From Sphingomonas rosea (GTDB taxonomy: Bacteria; Pseudomonadota; Alphaproteobacteria; Sphingomonadales; Sphingomonadaceae), in the NCBI RefSeq assembly GCF_039538065.1, contig NZ_BAABBR010000001.1, positions 124,001-188,000 of the forward strand: a stretch of 64,000 nt of DNA, in the 5' to 3' direction. Shown one piece after another: positions 55,783 to 63,955 of this stretch. Below the pieces are notes generated by a model. That model was not told where the DNA came from and searched no databases. It worked only from the letters and a program-made list of their open reading frames with translations. A program made the position numbers and the translations under genes. Numbering within the stretch: position 1 is the first letter of the stretch; each line of letters begins with the position of its first letter.

Positions 55783-56280
55783 TCAGCTCGCGATCAGCCC
55801 GTGCCCTCGAAGCGCGGTGAGAAGCTGGCCGATGACCGCCCGCGCCTCGGTATCGACCGTACCGCCGCCCACCGGGGCGGCGATGGGGCCTCGCTGGGTT
55901 CCGAGCACCTGAACGCCGCCGATCCGGACCTCCAGCGCTTCGACGCGGCCACTGACCCATTGCCCGTTACGCCTCGCCCAGCTCATACCGGTCGAGCCGT
56001 CGGCCAGTCGAAGCCCCTCGAATGAATGGACAAATCGCCAGCCTCCCGGGGTGTTGATGGCAAGATTACCGGCCTGACCGCTCCATGCGCCCGTGGGCGT
56101 TCCTCCGCAGATATAAACAGCACCTTCGACCGCCGTAGCGGGGGGCGTGTCGTTGGGCCCTGCAGCGCAGACGGCCTGCGTCAAGCCATCGAGCAGGAGT
56201 AGAGCTTCGTTGTGTGTGACCTCCTTCTGGGCCTGGCCAGCCGCAAGGAGCGGCATGTGAAGGCGTGACGTGGTGGCCAT
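55783..56280 (-). CDS. DUF2793 phage/GTA tail-end protein
   Basis: 165 residues. Opens SRLHMPLLAAGQAQKEVTHNE, the DUF2793 signature, and ends LLTALRGHGLIAS. DUF2793 proteins lie at the 3' end of phage and GTA tail clusters and are thought to be tail-tip or fiber associated. Last gene of the module. The gene cut by the window edge at 63956 ends in a very similar peptide. Confidence 0.85.
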   Translation of the reverse strand: MATTSRLHMPLLAAGQAQKEVTHNEALLLLDGLTQAVCAAGPNDTPPATAVEGAVYICGGTPTGAWSGQAGNLAINTPGGWRFVHSFEGLRLADGSTGMSWARRNGQWVSGRVEALEVRIGGVQVLGTQRGPIAAPVGGGTVDTEARAVIGQLLTALRGHGLIAS

Positions 56281-56289
56281 GTGCGGTCC

Positions 56290-58374
56290 TCAATTGATGA
56301 TTTGAACGGTAGCGGCGCTTGCCGTGAAGTTCCCCAATTGTCGTATCTCGAGCCGCCACGGTCGCGGCCCGAGCTCCTGCAGCAAGGCTTCGGGGATTGT
56401 CACGGACGGGATGTCACTTTCTATGCTGACGCTCGCGCCGTTCGCTCCCGCGATGGTGATCCCATAGCGTTCCACCGCAGCACCGATGGGGGTATCAACA
56501 TAATCCAGCCAGGCCGCGCCCTCTCGGCCTCTGCGAACCCATGAGGCACGGAGTTCCTGCCCCACCAACTGGCAGGACAGGACCTGCGGACGCCATGGTC
56601 TGATTGTGAGCCCATGAACGGCGGGCAATTCGTCCGTGACCGTCGCCCCATCGAGCCCGGAGGCCGAAATCGACACCGCCGTACCCAATGCCGCGACGGG
56701 AAGCTGGATTTCGAAGAAGCTGTCCTTGTTAAGCAAGACGAATGCACTTCCCGTCGCGTGCACGTCAGGAATGAGGCTGTCCTGACGACCGCGTAGAAGG
56801 TGTGTGAGCCGATATCGGCCACCACCTAGCGGAAAGACCGTTCCAAATTGAATGATCTCGCCGCCGAGCGCGGCCGTATTTGCGCCGGTGAAAAGCAGGC
56901 TCTCGTCCTCGCTGGTAAGCGAGGGATCGAACGCAAACTCGACATCGACGACATTCTGGGTGTCGAATAGGTCGGTCTCGCCTCTCATGAGAGGTTCGCG
57001 AAGGTATCCGATCGCCCCCGGCGAGGAACGCACCTCGACCTGCTCATTGACCCCAACGCCCTCGATTTGAACGGACGTGATCTGAGGCGCACCATCGACG
57101 ACGACGGCCAGAGAGGGCAGATCACTCGAACTTCCGATCGGCAATTCGACGACCGCCAGCCGTATCTGTCCGCTCGGGACGACCTCATCGGCGACTGGGG
57201 CAGCCGGCAGGGGCACGACGGGACGTGAATCGGCATTCCGGACAAGCGACAATGTGACGACATCGTCCGCGATGAGCTTTCGTCGAACCCGCAACGCCTC
57301 AGATGCAAAGCCTTCGAGGGCGACACTGTCGCCGACCTCCACCCCGCAAAAGCGCAGTGGAAGCCGAAGCCTCACCTCTTCGCGTTCCTGCCAGGCGCGA
57401 GTGAGGATTCGCTGCGCCAATGCCTTCCCCGCCGTTCCATCGATAGCGACGGGCAAATTGATGACGAGCGCCTCATCACCGCCCGGCAGACGAACGCTGC
57501 TCTCCCCGATCGCAAAATCGCTCGCGGTGTCGAAGTAGCGAAGCGCCACTTTCGCTGGCGCGCGCTGGCGCTCGTCCACCTTGCTATCGAGAACGATGGG
57601 ATCCGCGACGCCGACCGAATGCGAAACATCGCTCGCACCCTCCACCCACCGGCCGTCCCGAAAGTGGGTCGCGATTGGCAGTCCGGCGACTAGCGGCTCA
57701 AGACCTTGCTCGGTGGTGTCTCCGGAAATGGCGCAGCCAAGGAACGATGGCGAACCGACACCGCTTCGCTCGATCGCCAGCAGTTCGCTCATGATCGCCC
57801 CGCCGTCCACCGATCCGTCCGCTGAGGAAATTTCAATCGTGATTTGCGGGAGGCGATTTCCGAAGGTGGAAAGATCGAAATCTTCGAAGACGACATAGGC
57901 AAGATCACGAAAGGCCGGTGCGCGATTTATTCCGAGAGACGCCACCATCAGCGGGTCGGGCGCTTGGTCAGCATCGCCGTCGTGCAATCTCAGCTTGAAC
58001 TGGACCGACTGACGATCATCGGCATCACGAATGAGGCGCCCGTCTGCCCAGATACGATGACACGCCGACAGGCGTCGGGACGAAAGCGCCAACGCGAAGC
58101 TGACGCTATACGCTTGTCGCGAATTTGTCTTGCTAGTGAGGTTCGAGCGGACCAACTCGCCCGCCCAGATCACCACACCGGCGACGCGCATCCTGCCAAA
58201 GATGCAGGGTACCGGATCCCCATATTGCGAGGTCTGGACGTGAAGATCGGTCAACCGGCTGCGTGAGCTCGGACGCAAGGAGCGATCGATTTGCCGTCCA
58301 ACGAAGGTCCCGATGGCGCTCCCGACGGGACCACCGATGGCGGTACCGGCAGCGCTTAATACCATGGTCGCCAT
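56290..58374 (-). CDS. GTA gp15-like tail protein without its TIM-barrel domain
   Basis: 694 residues from the ATG overlapping the peptidase stop. The N-terminus (LSAAGTAIGGPVGSAIGTFV, RLTDLHVQTSQYGDPVPCIF, GRMRVAGVVIWAGEL) is that of the RcGTA megatron protein, and the rest is a series of beta-rich tail domains (LPLRFCGVEVGDSVALEGF, YRLTHLLRGRQDS). The RcGTA protein is roughly twice as long because it also holds a TIM-barrel domain; none is present here. Probably the tail tip or receptor-contact protein. Confidence 0.85.
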   Translation of the reverse strand: MATMVLSAAGTAIGGPVGSAIGTFVGRQIDRSLRPSSRSRLTDLHVQTSQYGDPVPCIFGRMRVAGVVIWAGELVRSNLTSKTNSRQAYSVSFALALSSRRLSACHRIWADGRLIRDADDRQSVQFKLRLHDGDADQAPDPLMVASLGINRAPAFRDLAYVVFEDFDLSTFGNRLPQITIEISSADGSVDGGAIMSELLAIERSGVGSPSFLGCAISGDTTEQGLEPLVAGLPIATHFRDGRWVEGASDVSHSVGVADPIVLDSKVDERQRAPAKVALRYFDTASDFAIGESSVRLPGGDEALVINLPVAIDGTAGKALAQRILTRAWQEREEVRLRLPLRFCGVEVGDSVALEGFASEALRVRRKLIADDVVTLSLVRNADSRPVVPLPAAPVADEVVPSGQIRLAVVELPIGSSSDLPSLAVVVDGAPQITSVQIEGVGVNEQVEVRSSPGAIGYLREPLMRGETDLFDTQNVVDVEFAFDPSLTSEDESLLFTGANTAALGGEIIQFGTVFPLGGGRYRLTHLLRGRQDSLIPDVHATGSAFVLLNKDSFFEIQLPVAALGTAVSISASGLDGATVTDELPAVHGLTIRPWRPQVLSCQLVGQELRASWVRRGREGAAWLDYVDTPIGAAVERYGITIAGANGASVSIESDIPSVTIPEALLQELGPRPWRLEIRQLGNFTASAATVQIIN

Positions 58375-58760
58375 CAATTGTGCTCCGGCTGTCTGTCAAA
58401 GAAGCGCGCATTTGAAAGATCGTCGAACGGCTGCTCCACCACGCGACGCAAGCGGAGGTCTGCGTGAACGAACGATCGATCCCCAGTCACCCCGAAATGA
58501 AAGGACCGACCACAGTCCAAAACGACGAGTCGGTTTCGCTGACGACTGTTGACAGACGACGGCGTGAACCAGGTTCCGATCTCGTGCTCGATTTTGCGCC
58601 AACTCCAGCCCGCAAATCGGTAACTTGGTCTTTCAACATCGCGCAACCCAAAGGCCACTATCACGACCCCAACGCAGTCGAGGCCAGTGACGGGACTTCG
58701 ACCTTGCGGTCGGAACGGTGACCCAAGAAGCTGTCGCGCCCGCTCGAATGGCTCAAGCAC
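58374..58760 (-). CDS. NlpC/P60 (C40) peptidase, phage tail-associated
   Basis: 128 residues from a GTG overlapping the DUF2163 gene by 8 bases. Catalytic Cys in TGLDCVGVV (about 28), the His in SFVHADLRL (about 98). Smaller than the usual 145-150. Corresponds to RcGTA g14; such enzymes cut peptidoglycan during DNA entry. Gene order supports the call more than overall similarity does. Confidence 0.8.
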   Translation of the reverse strand: MLEPFERARQLLGSPFRPQGRSPVTGLDCVGVVIVAFGLRDVERPSYRFAGWSWRKIEHEIGTWFTPSSVNSRQRNRLVVLDCGRSFHFGVTGDRSFVHADLRLRRVVEQPFDDLSNARFFDRQPEHN

Positions 58761-59544
58761 CGGGATAGCGCATCAGCGCATCGGTATGCGGCAGGTTCGG
58801 CTCGCCGCGGAAGTTCGCAATGTTAGAAAAGATGTCACCGCACGTCGCGGGCTGCCCGTCACACCCTTGCGTGATCTCGAGATGGTCACCTGGTATACAC
58901 TCCAAAGGTGGCTGTTCACGCAGCAGAATATTGCCATCGATAATGTCGACGATGTCCTGATCGATGCCTGTGTTCGCGCCGCTCAACCATCGCACCCGAC
59001 CGAACCGATACTGAGCCTCGATTGTCCGGTCGAACGTCAAGCGAACGCCATCCTGATGAGCCACAGCGACCCGCATTCGCCGTGTCCGCAAATCGACACC
59101 GCACCGCTTGTCGCCAAGCACCGCTCGGCATTCAGGCGCCGTCAGCACGCATGGCGAGGATGCAAGCTTTCGGGGCGCGATCGAGACGGAGCTTTCAAAC
59201 GTCTGCCCGCGCACCGCGACCTGACCGAGCTCTCCCATGCACACGGTGCCATTCGACCCGCCGCTGGTATCCTTTAGCGCCAGCTTCAAGCTTGCATGAT
59301 CCCAACGCCGTGCTTCCAGGTCAGCTTTGGTCAGTGCATTCGATTGAAGAATGCCTTCGACCTTCAGCGCACTGCCGACGATTTCCTCGTTTTGCCGAAG
59401 CTCGAGCAATCGAAGTCCTCCGGCCCATCCGTGCCCGAGCGTATCAGCCTGGATGTCGCTCGATGTCGCAAATCCGGCGCCGTCCGGTCGCTGCAGGCTC
59501 CAGTCAAAGCGAAAGGCTGTGACGGCATCTCCTGAGACTCTCAT
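58753..59544 (-). CDS. DUF2163 protein (GTA g13-like tail hub)
   Basis: 263 residues. N-terminus TAFRFDWSLQRPDGAGFATSS; middle ECRAVLGDKRCGVDLR; end CDGQPATCGDIFSNIANFRG and a RYPGA stop, typical for the hub protein of siphophage-like and GTA tails. Starts inside the last codons of the DUF2460 gene. Confidence 0.9.
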   Translation of the reverse strand: MRVSGDAVTAFRFDWSLQRPDGAGFATSSDIQADTLGHGWAGGLRLLELRQNEEIVGSALKVEGILQSNALTKADLEARRWDHASLKLALKDTSGGSNGTVCMGELGQVAVRGQTFESSVSIAPRKLASSPCVLTAPECRAVLGDKRCGVDLRTRRMRVAVAHQDGVRLTFDRTIEAQYRFGRVRWLSGANTGIDQDIVDIIDGNILLREQPPLECIPGDHLEITQGCDGQPATCGDIFSNIANFRGEPNLPHTDALMRYPGA

Positions 59545-61832
59545 GCTTCACGAACCTCGATCAGCGGAATCGCCTTCGCTTCTCCGGCAAGATGCGTCGT
59601 CTGGCTGACGGCGAGTTGCTCTTGCTCGAAGCGCACCGGAACATCGAAGAGAAAGCCGGCGGTGATCAGCGCGCCTGCTGTCGGTGGCTGTTCGAACTCG
59701 ATGATGCCCTTGTCGAGAAGCGACCACGCACCGGTTTCGCTACCGTCGATCGCAATCCTGAGGCTAGCCGCGACCGGTCGGGTGATACGCCGCAGCTCTC
59801 CTGAGCCGTAGAGGATCGAAAGCGGAAAGTTCAGAGATGATCCGTCACCGATCCCGATCGTCACATCGGTCGCGAGTGGCGCTGCATTATCTGCTGTCGT
59901 GCTGTGATCGAGAGGGTCACGGAAACGGAAAGCGGTCGCATTGCCACGCATCGCGCGAAAGAAGCGAAGCAGCGTTTGCAGGTCTCCGACGCTTCGCACG
60001 CCTGGGCCAACATCGAACCGAAGACGCGATTGCGACCAGTTGACATTCCGCTGTTCAAAACCGGCGGTGCTGGTGGAGACCGTCGTCGAGAAGCAGGCGC
60101 AGACTTCGGCCTTCAGACCGAGCTCCAGTGGAAAATCGACGTCCTCAAAGGTATTCACGTCCGGATCCCCCTCAAACAAAGTAATGTTGTCGCGAAAGAC
60201 CTGGGGCAGTGCCCAGACGAAAACTTGGGCGAGCCGCGCGTCGCGCGCCTCGTCCACGGCGCTCACGATCGCCGACCAGTCCGCCGAAGGCATTGCGCTC
60301 GATGCGAAGCCCGCAAGATAATGCGCTTCATCCGTACCGTAGCCGAGCCGCGCGAAGACCTGCGCGCGGGCCTTCTGTCGCCCGATCACACGTCCCTGCG
60401 TCACCCACTCATAATCCTCCAGTTGAAGGATATCGAAAGCCGGCTTTGCCCAGGCGAGCGGCAGGTTGGCGCGAGAGATTTCCTTTGCATCGCTGCGCCA
60501 TACGCCCGGAAGATAGGCAAGTAGATGCGACTTCGCATCGGCGTGGATTGCGCGAACGGCCTCGACGATCCTCCGGGTGGCGAACGCCAGCACTTCGCCC
60601 GCTTCGTCGAGGACGAGCTTCTGCGCGGCGGTCAGCGCTCCCGCGACATCGCCGATCGGTTCGTGCGCCGACCAGTGGCCGGACGCCGCCGGATCATAGA
60701 TGCAGATCTTCCCGCTCGGCTTCACCCACCACCATGGCTCGCCGACCTGGACCATCGGCGTGAGGCCGGCCTCCACACCGATACCGACGAAAGCGGAAGC
60801 GACGCTTCCAAGGTAGGTGATAGAGTCTGGAACAGCGGGCGACACCAAGGTCGATGGTGGCTGGTAAGCCGTGAGCGCCGGGAGACCGTCAACATCTCTC
60901 TGTTTCCACGACTCCGGGCACCATTGGTCGAGTAGTTCGAACGAGAGCGACCAGATGATTTCGTAGCCACGCTGCTTGGCGATGGCGGCGAAGCTTTCGT
61001 GCCACCGTCTCGCAGGCTCACAGATAGGGATGCCCGGATCGATCAAACCCGCGCCTGTAAGCGAGGGATAGTGGCTCATCCCCACATAATGGTTGATGAT
61101 CGCCCGATAGCCGAGGCGCTCGATACCATCGATCACGCGCTCGGGCGTGAGATGATAGCAATCGTCGTAGGCAGTGCAGATCCGGACCTGGTGTTCAGGA
61201 ACGAATGTGTCGTTGATCGCGATCGTGCTGCCCGACCCGGTGCAGGCGAAATCGCTGAGTTCGATCTCGGCTTGAATCGGGGCCGCAAAGCGTTGCGCCG
61301 AACCGCTCACATACTCGGGTGGCACGAGGCTGATGAACATCCGGTCGATGTCTGCGACATGGACCGACTCGCCAGATGACGGTTGATAGCCGGAACGAAG
61401 CTCACCGAACGGCAGGACGACCTGAGCGTCCGTCGGCGTTCCGGTCGCATAGTTCCACAGACGGACAAACCAGGACCGGGCCTGCCCATCCGCGTCTCGG
61501 CCCTCAATCGTCAACGTCGGCCCGTTGGCCTGATCGAGCGGAATGACCCCTTGCGACCGCCAACGGAAAGACAGCGTGCAGCGTGAATAGTCGCGGTTGA
61601 GTTCGCGCTGGTGCCCGATGTGCAGATCGTCCTCGGATGACCGGTAGATCAGTCCGATGAGATCACCGCGAGTCGCGAAAGTCGCCGTGATCTTGAGTTC
61701 AGGCGCCTGCGGGACCGAGACAACCGACGCCATGCTCCCGCGCGGGAAGTCGATCGTCCAGTGACTGGGATCGAAGCGTTTCACGCTGCTTTGGCGCAGA
61801 CCGGGATCGGCGCGCGTCAGCCAATAACGCAT
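59541..61832 (-). CDS. Tail protein: N-terminal TIM-barrel-like region fused to DUF2460 (distal tail protein)
   Basis: 763 residues from ATG 61832, six bases after AAGGAG. Three parts: a beta-rich N-terminal region (about 1-220), a TIM-barrel-like region (about 220-550) with FELLDQWCPESWKQ, VQVGEPWWWVKPSG and FDILQLEDYEWVTQG that looks like a glycoside-hydrolase fold, and a C-terminal DUF2460/TIGR02217 domain (about 560-763) with DVDFPLELGLKAEVCACFST and VNWSQSRLRFDVGPG. RcGTA g12 is only the last part. Related proteins have been described as non-contractile tail sheath proteins; I cannot confirm that here. Acidic Glu/Asp residues in the barrel make enzymatic activity possible. Confidence 0.8.
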   Translation of the reverse strand: MRYWLTRADPGLRQSSVKRFDPSHWTIDFPRGSMASVVSVPQAPELKITATFATRGDLIGLIYRSSEDDLHIGHQRELNRDYSRCTLSFRWRSQGVIPLDQANGPTLTIEGRDADGQARSWFVRLWNYATGTPTDAQVVLPFGELRSGYQPSSGESVHVADIDRMFISLVPPEYVSGSAQRFAAPIQAEIELSDFACTGSGSTIAINDTFVPEHQVRICTAYDDCYHLTPERVIDGIERLGYRAIINHYVGMSHYPSLTGAGLIDPGIPICEPARRWHESFAAIAKQRGYEIIWSLSFELLDQWCPESWKQRDVDGLPALTAYQPPSTLVSPAVPDSITYLGSVASAFVGIGVEAGLTPMVQVGEPWWWVKPSGKICIYDPAASGHWSAHEPIGDVAGALTAAQKLVLDEAGEVLAFATRRIVEAVRAIHADAKSHLLAYLPGVWRSDAKEISRANLPLAWAKPAFDILQLEDYEWVTQGRVIGRQKARAQVFARLGYGTDEAHYLAGFASSAMPSADWSAIVSAVDEARDARLAQVFVWALPQVFRDNITLFEGDPDVNTFEDVDFPLELGLKAEVCACFSTTVSTSTAGFEQRNVNWSQSRLRFDVGPGVRSVGDLQTLLRFFRAMRGNATAFRFRDPLDHSTTADNAAPLATDVTIGIGDGSSLNFPLSILYGSGELRRITRPVAASLRIAIDGSETGAWSLLDKGIIEFEQPPTAGALITAGFLFDVPVRFEQEQLAVSQTTHLAGEAKAIPLIEVREA

Positions 61833-61856
61833 GCGCAACTCCTTCAGTTCGGAGGG

Positions 61857-62267
61857 TCAGGCTGTCTCAAGCGACGGGAGGACAGGGCCGGCACTATTGA
61901 GGACGAATGCGAAGGTGACCTCCTCGTCGACCTCGCCGCGAACCTCGAATGCGCCGATGATGAAGTCGCCCGTGATCGTGAGCGCTGGCTCGAGACGAAT
62001 TTTAAAAGACACCTTCGATCCCGCGACGGCAACTTCTTGCAGTTGGCCCAACGTCACCGGATCGACGCCGACGCCCTCACCTTCCACATCGAAAGCCTGG
62101 ACACCGGCGCTCGGCAGCAACCGCCGCCATCCCTGGTCATCCGATCGCGTGACGTCGACCAGTTCCCGAAAGAGTCGCCACTTGCTGACAAGTAGCCCGG
62201 CCACCGGAGACCAACTACCATCCGCATCGGCAAGGAAGATCGCGCTCGGCGTGGATACCTCGCTCAC
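61857..62267 (-). CDS. Phage major tail protein, TP901-1 family (GTA g9-like)
   Basis: 136 residues. Central VGVDPVTLGQLQEVAVAGSK and the ending FIIGAFEVRGEVDEEVTFAF, VLNSAG match the tube protein pattern. Its stop is only 24 bases from the start of the DUF2460 protein, so no gene for a tape measure or tail chaperone lies between. Confidence 0.82.
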   Translation of the reverse strand: MSEVSTPSAIFLADADGSWSPVAGLLVSKWRLFRELVDVTRSDDQGWRRLLPSAGVQAFDVEGEGVGVDPVTLGQLQEVAVAGSKVSFKIRLEPALTITGDFIIGAFEVRGEVDEEVTFAFVLNSAGPVLPSLETA

Positions 62268-62653
62268 GCGCCCACTCCATCGTTCACCACCCGCGCACGA
62301 AGCTTCAGCGTGTGTGACCAGGGCCCTGCCGGGTTTCGCGTCCGCTGCCGGCCAAGCTCGACGAGACTGGTAAGCCTCCAGCCTTCCAGCGGCGGCACAT
62401 CCTCACGCCCTACCGACAGGTCATGCTCCAACCTGACCAAGCGAGACGGTTGCTCGTCCCACAGGGTCAGCTCGATCCCGATCTCGCGCCCGTCGAGCCC
62501 TTGCATGTTCCACGCCGTGTCGGCGGGACAATGAATGACGAGGTAGGGAAAGGACGCGCGCGCGGGGGCGTCGTCATAGATGTCCGCGAATACACCCTTC
62601 GATAAGAAGAAGGCGGATAGTGCGGCCTGAAGCTGTCCGTTCGGCGCCATCAT
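62264..62653 (-). CDS. DUF3168 tail terminator protein (GTA g8-like)
   Basis: 129 residues. DUF3168 pattern: LQAALSAFFLSKGVFADIYD, FPYLVIHCPADTAWN, and ELTLWDEQ. Starts ATGATG overlapping the upstream stop. Caps the tail tube at the head end in related particles. Confidence 0.85.
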   Translation of the reverse strand: MMAPNGQLQAALSAFFLSKGVFADIYDDAPARASFPYLVIHCPADTAWNMQGLDGREIGIELTLWDEQPSRLVRLEHDLSVGREDVPPLEGWRLTSLVELGRQRTRNPAGPWSHTLKLRARVVNDGVGA

Positions 62654-62979
62654 CGCAATTCCTCGCAGCTACAAAGAACCCGGTCGGGAAGCGCGGGGTC
62701 GGCAAGCAGTTGCCGAATGACCATCCGCCGACCCTTCCAGCGCAACTCGCTGTCGATCGCGAAGGCGGGTCCGACCCTCGCGGTGACCCGATATCGCGGC
62801 ATCGCGCTCAGCGTCATCGCCTCGGTGGGAAGTCCAGCCCCCTCGGGTTCGATGCGGGCGAGAAGACGGTCGACGAGAACCCACTCCTCCTCCAGACCCG
62901 ATCCGGCATGGCGATCATCGACCCGCTGCCAGAGCTCGACCCGGTTGGTGAGCCCGCCGGCAAATTCGGTCACCGGCAT
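62650..62979 (-). CDS. Phage head-tail adaptor (GTA g7-like)
   Basis: 109 residues from ATG 62979, overlapping the connector stop by 10 bases. EFAGGLTNRVELWQRVDD, EEEWVLVDRLLARIEP and RWKGRRMVIRQLLADPA give the gp16/SPP1 adaptor pattern. Longer starts (63006, 63072) are open, but the short one matches the family length. Confidence 0.82.
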   Translation of the reverse strand: MPVTEFAGGLTNRVELWQRVDDRHAGSGLEEEWVLVDRLLARIEPEGAGLPTEAMTLSAMPRYRVTARVGPAFAIDSELRWKGRRMVIRQLLADPALPDRVLCSCEELR

Positions 62980-63491
62980 AATCCGGCCCGCCGGTATGGA
63001 CGCCATAATGCGGTGACCGCGCGCGGCAGTTCTCCCGCCGGGCCATCCCGATTGGCGAAAAGATGCGCGCAAAGCCGCAGGATTCCCTGCCGGACCGGTT
63101 CGGGCACCATATTCGCCTCCGCCGCCATGCCGGCGGTACCGGTCACCTCGTAACGGGATCCGGCCTTCAGCCCCGACACGAATGCCCGGCCGTCATGATC
63201 GATATCGGTACGGTAATCCGATGCCGGCACCGCGACTCCGTCGTCGCGCGATCGAAGCGCCGTGATCGTGCGCACCGGCTGGACGCCGAGCAACGTCCAC
63301 CCATCTCCGGCAGTGATGACCTGGGTGAAGGGCCGTGCCATCAGCGCCTGATTGAGGAACGCTTCGCAAAGGTCGCTCGAGACCCGAAGAAGCCCTGCGA
63401 GGATCGCCTCCTCCTCCCCGGTTTCGACACGCGCATAGGCCTGCGCCTCGTTGAGGCTGACGCATAGCGCCGCTACGTCCTGCTGCAGCAT
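62970..63491 (-). CDS. Phage head-tail connector (gp6-like)
   Basis: 173 residues. SLNEAQAYARVETGEEEAIL and LLRVSSDLCEAFLNQALMAR are the helical gp6 connector segments; VPEPVRQGILRLCAHLFANR completes them. Joins the portal to the tail. Start overlaps the previous stop by one base. Confidence 0.85.
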   Translation of the reverse strand: MLQQDVAALCVSLNEAQAYARVETGEEEAILAGLLRVSSDLCEAFLNQALMARPFTQVITAGDGWTLLGVQPVRTITALRSRDDGVAVPASDYRTDIDHDGRAFVSGLKAGSRYEVTGTAGMAAEANMVPEPVRQGILRLCAHLFANRDGPAGELPRAVTALWRPYRRAGLCR

Positions 63492-63772
63492 CAGCGAACC
63501 TCCACGCGAATGAGGATCGAGCGGCTGTCCTCGCGCCCTTGCGCGGTGACAACCTGATTGAGGAGCCGATACAGCTTGCCTGGCTTGCCGCCGCTGATGA
63601 GCACGGTGGTGCTGGCCTGGTCGAACCGTGTGCCGTCGATGGTGACCCCTCCGGGCTCGACCGGAACGACGCTCCAGTTCGACTCTTCGAGCGTATCGTC
63701 GCTGAGATATCGGCTGGCCCAGTCCACGCGATAATCGAGCGAGCTTGCAGGGTCCTTCAAGACGAGGGTCAT
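63491..63772 (-). CDS. Small beta-rich phage protein (fiber-tail adaptor-like)
   Basis: 93 residues. The pattern LKDPASSLDYRVDWASRYL, a W-rich middle, then GKLYRLLNQVVTAQGRED, typical of Gp77-like fiber-tail adaptor or immunoglobulin-like phage proteins. GAGGAGG lies five bases before the ATG. Not an RcGTA gene, so the module is not a plain GTA. Confidence 0.65.
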   Translation of the reverse strand: MTLVLKDPASSLDYRVDWASRYLSDDTLEESNWSVVPVEPGGVTIDGTRFDQASTTVLISGGKPGKLYRLLNQVVTAQGREDSRSILIRVEVR

Positions 63773-63781
63773 TGTGCCTCC

Positions 63782-63913
63782 TCAGCGAGCTTCAGGAACA
63801 AGAACGGGATCCGAAAGGGCGGTCAGCGTGCGCTTCGGCGGCGTTTTCTTTTCGGCAACGACCACGGGCTGCGCGATCGGCGCCTCGGTCACGGCAAATG
63901 CAGCGATGCTCAT
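63782..63913 (-). CDS. 43-residue phage protein
   Basis: Short ORF with ATG 63913 preceded by CAGGAGCGAGC, a strong ribosome site with good spacing. Begins MSIAAFAVTEAPIAQPVVV and contains AEKKTPPKRTL, and ends PVLVPEAR. Proline- and lysine-rich, no membrane helix. The stop is 9 bases before the next start, so it is probably a genuine small gene of the operon. Confidence 0.65.
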   Translation of the reverse strand: MSIAAFAVTEAPIAQPVVVAEKKTPPKRTLTALSDPVLVPEAR

Positions 63914-63955
63914 GCTCGCTCCTGTAGATGTCGGTAGTCGGGTGCTTGCTCGCGC

